Source: Fimenecus sp051881335 | GTDB taxonomy: Bacteria; Bacillota; Clostridia; Oscillospirales; Acutalibacteraceae | Assembly (NCBI GenBank): GCA_051881335.1 | Contig: JBJEPR010000103.1 | Span: 1 to 17,746, forward strand | Direction of reading: 5' to 3' | DNA: 17,746 bases | Notes under the pieces: generated by a model | Database searches by the model: none | Told to the model about the DNA's origin: nothing | Seen by the model: the letters and a program-made list of their open reading frames with translations, nothing else | Program-made: the position numbers and the translations under genes | Shown: one piece after another, positions 14,860 through 17,746 of the stretch | Numbering within the stretch: the first letter of the stretch is position 1 | Layout: each line of letters begins with the position of its first letter

Positions 14860-15648
14860 TTGCATAAGACAAAGCATATAACGGCGCTCTTAACCGCTTG
14901 CTGTTTGCTGCTTGTCGGTGTGTTTGCCGCTTGCAAACAGGAAGAACCCGCTCTTGTCGCACAGACACAGGAAAGTGCGGCGACTGTTTCGGAAACGGAA
15001 AGCGAATTGGTTACCACGGAAACAACCGTATCAGAAATGCTTGCGACGGAAAGCGAAACAACCGAAAAGTTATCGTCCAAAGGCACTGCACCGAGGGAAA
15101 CAACCACCCGCAAAAAGCCGAGTACAACAATCACAACAACACCTGCAACAACGCTGCCACCGTTGTCCGCAGTGCCGCAGGCGCTGTTTGGCGGTTGGAT
15201 ATATTACGAAAAAATCCCTCCACAACTGTTGTTTAACGGCGGCTTTTTGGAGGGGCTGGATTTTCATATGGACTGGGAAATCGCGGTAATTTGTCTGTAT
15301 TATGAGGACGGCAACTATTCAGAATTTGTGTATACTTGTAATGCCGAAGCGTATGTGGAGGAACTGACAAATGCCCGTGTGCGGCAAGCGGAACAGGAAA
15401 ACGGTGCGCCATTGACCGAAGCGCAAAAGGACCAGCTGGCACAGGAAACAGAGAAAATGCTTTGGGATATGGAAGACGCCGAGGAACAAAAGGGAACCTT
15501 TACCGCGAACGATACTATGATTTTTTACACGGTGCGCGGGCAAAGGTATACGGAAACCTATAAACTGTCGGACGAGGAAATGACCGTGACCGCATCAAGC
15601 CTTTCAAATTTTGGCTTGCCGCGGACGATGTATCGATATAATAAGTAA
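14860..15648 (+). CDS. Thr/Glu-rich lipoprotein of unknown function
   Basis: A 262-residue predicted lipoprotein. The signal peptide MHKTKHITALL leads through a hydrophobic stretch to VFAAC, with Cys25 the candidate lipidation site. A low-complexity Thr/Ser/Glu/Pro linker (about 30-105) acts as a cell wall spacer. The C-terminal 155 residues form a compact domain starting LFGGWIYYEK and containing repeated short strand-like segments (YYEDGNYSEFVY, FYTVRGQRYTETYKL). The GGW start and YYEDG pattern resemble small lipocalin-like beta domains, but I cannot assign a family. TTG 14860 is preceded by AGGGAGG (14845-14851) at 8 bases. It sits 69 bases after murA with a terminator between, and converges on lexA. 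Confidence 0.85.
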   Translation: MHKTKHITALLTACCLLLVGVFAACKQEEPALVAQTQESAATVSETESELVTTETTVSEMLATESETTEKLSSKGTAPRETTTRKKPSTTITTTPATTLPPLSAVPQALFGGWIYYEKIPPQLLFNGGFLEGLDFHMDWEIAVICLYYEDGNYSEFVYTCNAEAYVEELTNARVRQAEQENGAPLTEAQKDQLAQETEKMLWDMEDAEEQKGTFTANDTMIFYTVRGQRYTETYKLSDEEMTVTASSLSNFGLPRTMYRYNK

Positions 15649-15652
15649 ACGA

Positions 15653-15685
15653 AAAAGCACCGAAACAATCGATTTCGGTGCTTTT
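15653..15685. terminator. Bidirectional terminator between lipoprotein gene and lexA
   Basis: A 13-base perfect stem (15653-15665 with 15673-15685) and a 7-base loop. The A-run and T-run at the stem base provide U-tracts in both directions, serving both convergent genes. Confidence 0.92.
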
Positions 15686-15704
15686 CCTATGTTTGGTGTT
15701 TTAC

Positions 15705-16295
15705 TTAATAATACCGCATCAAGGCGACAACCTTGCCGAGCACAATGACTTCTTTGGACAAAATCGGCTCGTATGCATCGTTTTCGGGCTGTAAACGGAA
15801 ATGGTCTTTTTCCTTGTAAAACCGCTTGACCGTGGCCTCGTCCTCAAGCATTGCAACTACAATTTCGCCGTTTTCGGCGACCGGCGTTTTTTCCACAATC
15901 ACGATATCGCCGCTTAAAATGCCGGCGTTTATCATACTATCGCCGCGCACATGCAAGGCGAACAGCGGTTTGTCTTTGGAAACGCGCCCGCTGTACGGCA
16001 GATAACTTTCAATCTGCTCGACCGCCAAAATCGGCACACCGGCGGTTACCGTGCCCAAAAGCGGCACGCTTGTGACATTGTCGGATTCACTGCGAACGCG
16101 AATGGAGCGCTTGAGCATCGGGTCTCGCTCAATAAATCCGGCTTCCTCGAGCGCGTCCAAATTTGCCTGCACGGACGAGGTGGATTTCAGCCCCACAGCG
16201 GCACCGATTTCCCGCACTGAGGGCGGAATACCGCTTTGGCTACGCTCCAAAAGAAATTCGTAAATCTTTTTTTGCGTTTTGTTAATCGTATTCAT
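15705..16295 (-). CDS. lexA: SOS response repressor LexA
   Basis: LexA represses DNA damage genes and cleaves itself when RecA filaments form. The 196-residue protein has an N-terminal winged helix-turn-helix (PSVREIGAAVGLKSTSSVQANL, about 25-46) and a C-terminal S24 peptidase domain. The cleavage site is A85-G86 (TAGVP). The catalytic dyad is S120 (VRGDSM) and K157 (ATVKRF), matching E. coli Ser119/Lys156. ATG (complement of 16293-16295) has GGAGG 7 bases upstream. An in-frame extension to 16373 contains no family sequence and is rejected. Two LexA boxes overlap its promoter, so it is autoregulated. Confidence 0.97.
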   Translation of the reverse strand: MNTINKTQKKIYEFLLERSQSGIPPSVREIGAAVGLKSTSSVQANLDALEEAGFIERDPMLKRSIRVRSESDNVTSVPLLGTVTAGVPILAVEQIESYLPYSGRVSKDKPLFALHVRGDSMINAGILSGDIVIVEKTPVAENGEIVVAMLEDEATVKRFYKEKDHFRLQPENDAYEPILSKEVIVLGKVVALMRYY

Positions 16296-16387
16296 ACAAT
16301 CGCCTCCGAAAATCAGAATGGAATGGTTTTTCGGCGGTGCGCGGGCAAAATTCAGAAAAAGATGCACGAGCACACCTTGTTTTTTCT

Positions 16388-16416
16388 ATCATAGCACAAA
16401 TGTTCTGAAATTGCAA
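16388..16416 (-). promoter_or_regulatory. lexA promoter
   Basis: On the minus strand, -35 TTGCAA (16416-16411) and -10 TATGAT (16393-16388) are 17 bases apart with a TGC extension. The -35 overlaps LexA box 1, and the spacer contains LexA box 2. Confidence 0.75.
16393..16406. promoter_or_regulatory. LexA box 2 (imperfect)
   Basis: AGCACAAATGTTCT: one half (GTTCT) fits the Firmicutes CRAAC-N4-GTTYG box, the other (GCAC) is degenerate. It lies between the -35 and -10 of lexA, 21 bases from box 1 start to start, about two helical turns. Confidence 0.55.
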
Positions 16417-16427
16417 ACATTTGTTTG
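16414..16427. promoter_or_regulatory. LexA box 1
   Basis: CAAACATTTGTTTG matches the Firmicutes SOS box CRAAC-N4-GTTYG at every defined position and overlaps the lexA -35. It is the main autoregulatory operator. Confidence 0.8.
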
Positions 16428-16529
16428 CTTTTTTTGAAAATTTTTTCTTTTTTTCGAATCTTTTTTCTTATTTACAAAAATATGACGAAATTTTCAACGC
16501 GTGTTCACAAATTGTTCATATTTAATCGG

Positions 16530-16535
16530 TATAGT
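16530..16535 (+). promoter_or_regulatory. Possible -10 of the small RNA gene
   Basis: TATAGT lies 6-7 bases before the first stem of the RNA. No canonical -35 sits at 16-18 bases: TTCACA (16504-16509) is at 20 and TTGTTC (16512-16517) at 12. The whole 16430-16529 stretch is AT-rich with long T-runs. Confidence 0.35.
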
Positions 16536-16540
16536 AGTTC

Positions 16541-16658
16541 CTGTACTCGACAGGACGGGTGCCGCAACCCGGCCGACGGAGTACTTTATACCCCCTCCTC
16601 AAGCAACCCCTCAATTAGGAAAAGCCTCGGTACCGCAACCGGGGCTTTTCCTATTTTT
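16541..16658 (+). ncRNA. Candidate structured small RNA with intrinsic terminator
   Basis: About 118 bases with no sensible ORF but dense structure. A hairpin CCTGT/ACAGG (16540-16554) competes with a longer-range pairing GTACTC (16543-16548) with GAGTAC (16579-16584). Hairpin CGGGT/ACCCG (16556-16571) has loop GCCGCA. A terminator stem follows (16616-16631 with 16638-16653, one G-U) with loop ACCGCA, then TTTTT. Both of the latter hairpins share GGTRCCGCAACC. Between them, 16585-16615 is predicted unpaired and carries CCCCCTCCTC, complementary to Shine-Dalgarno sequences. It does not look like the 6S, SRP, tmRNA or T-box patterns I know. It could be a trans-acting RNA or a riboswitch-like leader, but gdhA has its own promoter downstream. 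Confidence 0.6.
16616..16658 (+). terminator. Strong intrinsic terminator of the small RNA
   Basis: A 16-base stem (one G-U pair) with a six-base ACCGCA loop, followed by five T. The region 16659-16834 after it shows no gene or structure that I can support. Confidence 0.9.
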
Positions 16659-16834
16659 CTGCTTGCCCTTCTGCGACGGGATTCGTTTCGGATTTTGCAA
16701 GTTTTTTTGGCGGTGAGCCACAATTCACATGACAAGAATATCATTTTTTTGCCAAAAAAGACGTTCTCGCTTTGTTTCTGTGATTTTTCACAAAAATATG
16801 CATATCCTAAAAATGAATTTTTACGGTGCGATAC

Positions 16835-16863
16835 TTGCATTTTTCGCTTTATCGTAGTAAAAT
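16835..16863 (+). promoter_or_regulatory. gdhA promoter
   Basis: -35 TTGCAT (16835-16840) and -10 TAAAAT (16858-16863) with 17-base spacing. The predicted start near 16870 gives a leader of about 57 bases, separate from the small RNA. Confidence 0.65.
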
Positions 16864-16926
16864 AGCAAAGCAATAAATTAAATGGTGTGTTTTTATACGG
16901 AAATACACGAAAAAGGAGAAAAAATA

Positions 16927-17746
16927 ATGAGTTATGTCAGCGAGGTTCTTGAAAGAACCACAACCCGCTACAATTATCAGCCGGAATTTTGCCAGGCTGT
17001 TACCGAGGTGCTCAATTCCATCGCACCCGCTGTGGACAGCAACCCGCAATATCAAAAAGCGGCACTTTTAGAGCGTTTGGTTGCTCCCGAAAAGGCAACC
17101 GTGTTTCGTGTGCCGTGGGTCGATGATAACGGCGTGGTGCATGTCAACCGCGGCTATCGTGTGCAGTTTAACAGTGCCATCGGTCCTTACAAGGGCGGCT
17201 TGCGTTTTCACCCGTCTGTGGATATGAGCATTATTAAGTTCTTAGGCTTTGAACAGATTTTCAAAAATTCTTTAACCGGACTGCCCATCGGCGGCGGCAA
17301 GGGCGGCGCGGACTTTGACCCCAAAGGCAAAAGTGACAACGAAGTGATGCGCTTCTGCCAAGGGTTTATGACCGAGCTTTACAAGGTGATTGGTCCGAAC
17401 TCTGATGTGCCCGCGGGCGATATCGGTGTCGGCGGCAGAGAAATCGGGTATCTGTTCGGGCAATATAAAAAGATTACCGGCCGCCACGAGGGCGTTTTGA
17501 CCGGCAAAGGCCTTTCCTACGGCGGCTCTTTGGCGCGTACGGAAGCCACCGGTTACGGCCTTGTGTACTTGACCGAGGAAATGCTCAAACAGCACGGCAA
17601 TTCTTTAGAGGGCAAAACCGTTGTGGTTTCGGGCTCGGGCAATGTGGCAATTTATGCGATTGAAAAGGCGCAGAAGCTCGGCGCAAAGGTGGTTACCGCC
17701 AGCGACTCTTCTGGCTATGTATATGATGCGGACGGAATTGACTTGG
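16927..17746 (+). CDS. gdhA: Glutamate dehydrogenase (partial, 3' end outside window)
   Basis: GdhA reversibly aminates 2-oxoglutarate with ammonia to glutamate. The first 273 residues of an expected roughly 445 are present; the window ends mid-gene. Visible signatures are GPYKGGLRFH (86-95, K89), LPIGGGKGGADFDP (119-132, catalytic K125), VPAGDIGVGGREIG (161-174, catalytic D165) and the nucleotide-binding VVSGSGNVAIYA (about 233-244). K125 and D165 carry the same numbers as I recall for the Clostridium symbiosum enzyme, which supports the start. SDSSG after the second Rossmann strand is common in NADP-dependent hexameric enzymes, but coenzyme preference is not settled by it. ATG 16927 follows AAAGGAGAA (16912-16920). 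Confidence 0.96.
   Translation, partial: MSYVSEVLERTTTRYNYQPEFCQAVTEVLNSIAPAVDSNPQYQKAALLERLVAPEKATVFRVPWVDDNGVVHVNRGYRVQFNSAIGPYKGGLRFHPSVDMSIIKFLGFEQIFKNSLTGLPIGGGKGGADFDPKGKSDNEVMRFCQGFMTELYKVIGPNSDVPAGDIGVGGREIGYLFGQYKKITGRHEGVLTGKGLSYGGSLARTEATGYGLVYLTEEMLKQHGNSLEGKTVVVSGSGNVAIYAIEKAQKLGAKVVTASDSSGYVYDADGIDL

Noticed and set aside
16541..16658. T-box leader upstream of gdhA
   Set aside because: GGTACCGCAACC recalls the T-box core, but the RNA is too short, lacks a specifier domain and AGGGTGGNACCGCG proper, and gdhA has its own promoter downstream.
16501..16716. Plus-strand 71-residue ORF over the small RNA
   Set aside because: It runs straight through the terminator, has no ribosome binding site and no recognisable composition.
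16586..16873. Minus-strand 95-residue ORF between the small RNA and gdhA
   Set aside because: It has no clear ribosome binding site or promoter, overlaps the terminator and the gdhA promoter, and is basic low-complexity from AT-rich DNA.
1..17746. CRISPR arrays, tRNA or rRNA genes, intact insertion sequences
   Set aside because: No regularly spaced repeats, cloverleaf sequences, rRNA signatures or transposase reading frames were seen on either strand.

Overview
The window looks like chromosomal DNA of an anaerobic gut-type Clostridia (Oscillospiraceae/Ruminococcaceae-like; this is an inference). The reasons are moderate GC with AT-rich intergenic gaps, strong AGGAGG ribosome binding sites, TTG starts, a Firmicutes-type LexA with CRAAC-N4-GTTYG boxes, a split GlgC/GlgD ADP-glucose pyrophosphorylase, and DUF3048 and G5/LysM/M23 envelope proteins.

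Region by region: 1-230 holds dispersed-repeat and transposon-end-like debris. 253-6063 is a glycogen synthesis operon, glgB-glgC-glgD-glgA, behind one good promoter. It makes ADP-glucose (GlgC with the catalytically degenerate GlgD), polymerises it (GlgA) and branches it (GlgB). A GNAT acetyltransferase (6126-6596) follows and abuts a convergent PAP2-family membrane phosphatase (6597-7091, minus). 7300-8367 is a DUF3048 lipoprotein. 8438-8675 is a second patch of repeat debris, related in part to the first, ending in a palindromic element. 8838-10544 is a membrane-anchored LysM-G5-M23 cell wall hydrolase. 10617-10937 holds a compact minus-strand unit: perfect promoter, palindrome, 42-residue ORF and terminators. 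11097-12149 (minus) is a highly diverged protein that I read as a two-domain P-loop ATPase relative with both Walker A motifs destroyed. 12201-13268 is fba with a perfect consensus promoter and its own terminator. murA follows with a long U-rich leader, then a Thr/Glu-rich lipoprotein. lexA (15705-16295, minus) follows, with two LexA boxes on its own promoter. An apparent ~120-nt structured small RNA gene lies at about 16541-16658, and the window ends inside gdhA.

Most of the coding content is ordinary housekeeping: glycogen storage, glycolysis, peptidoglycan precursor synthesis, SOS control and ammonia assimilation. The less ordinary items are four. (1) The small RNA candidate has two hairpins sharing one loop motif and an unpaired anti-Shine-Dalgarno-like C-rich linker. 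(2) The 42-residue ORF unit has strong regulatory signals. (3) The ATPase relative has lost both P-loops. (4) The repeat debris occurs at both ends of the first 8.6 kb.
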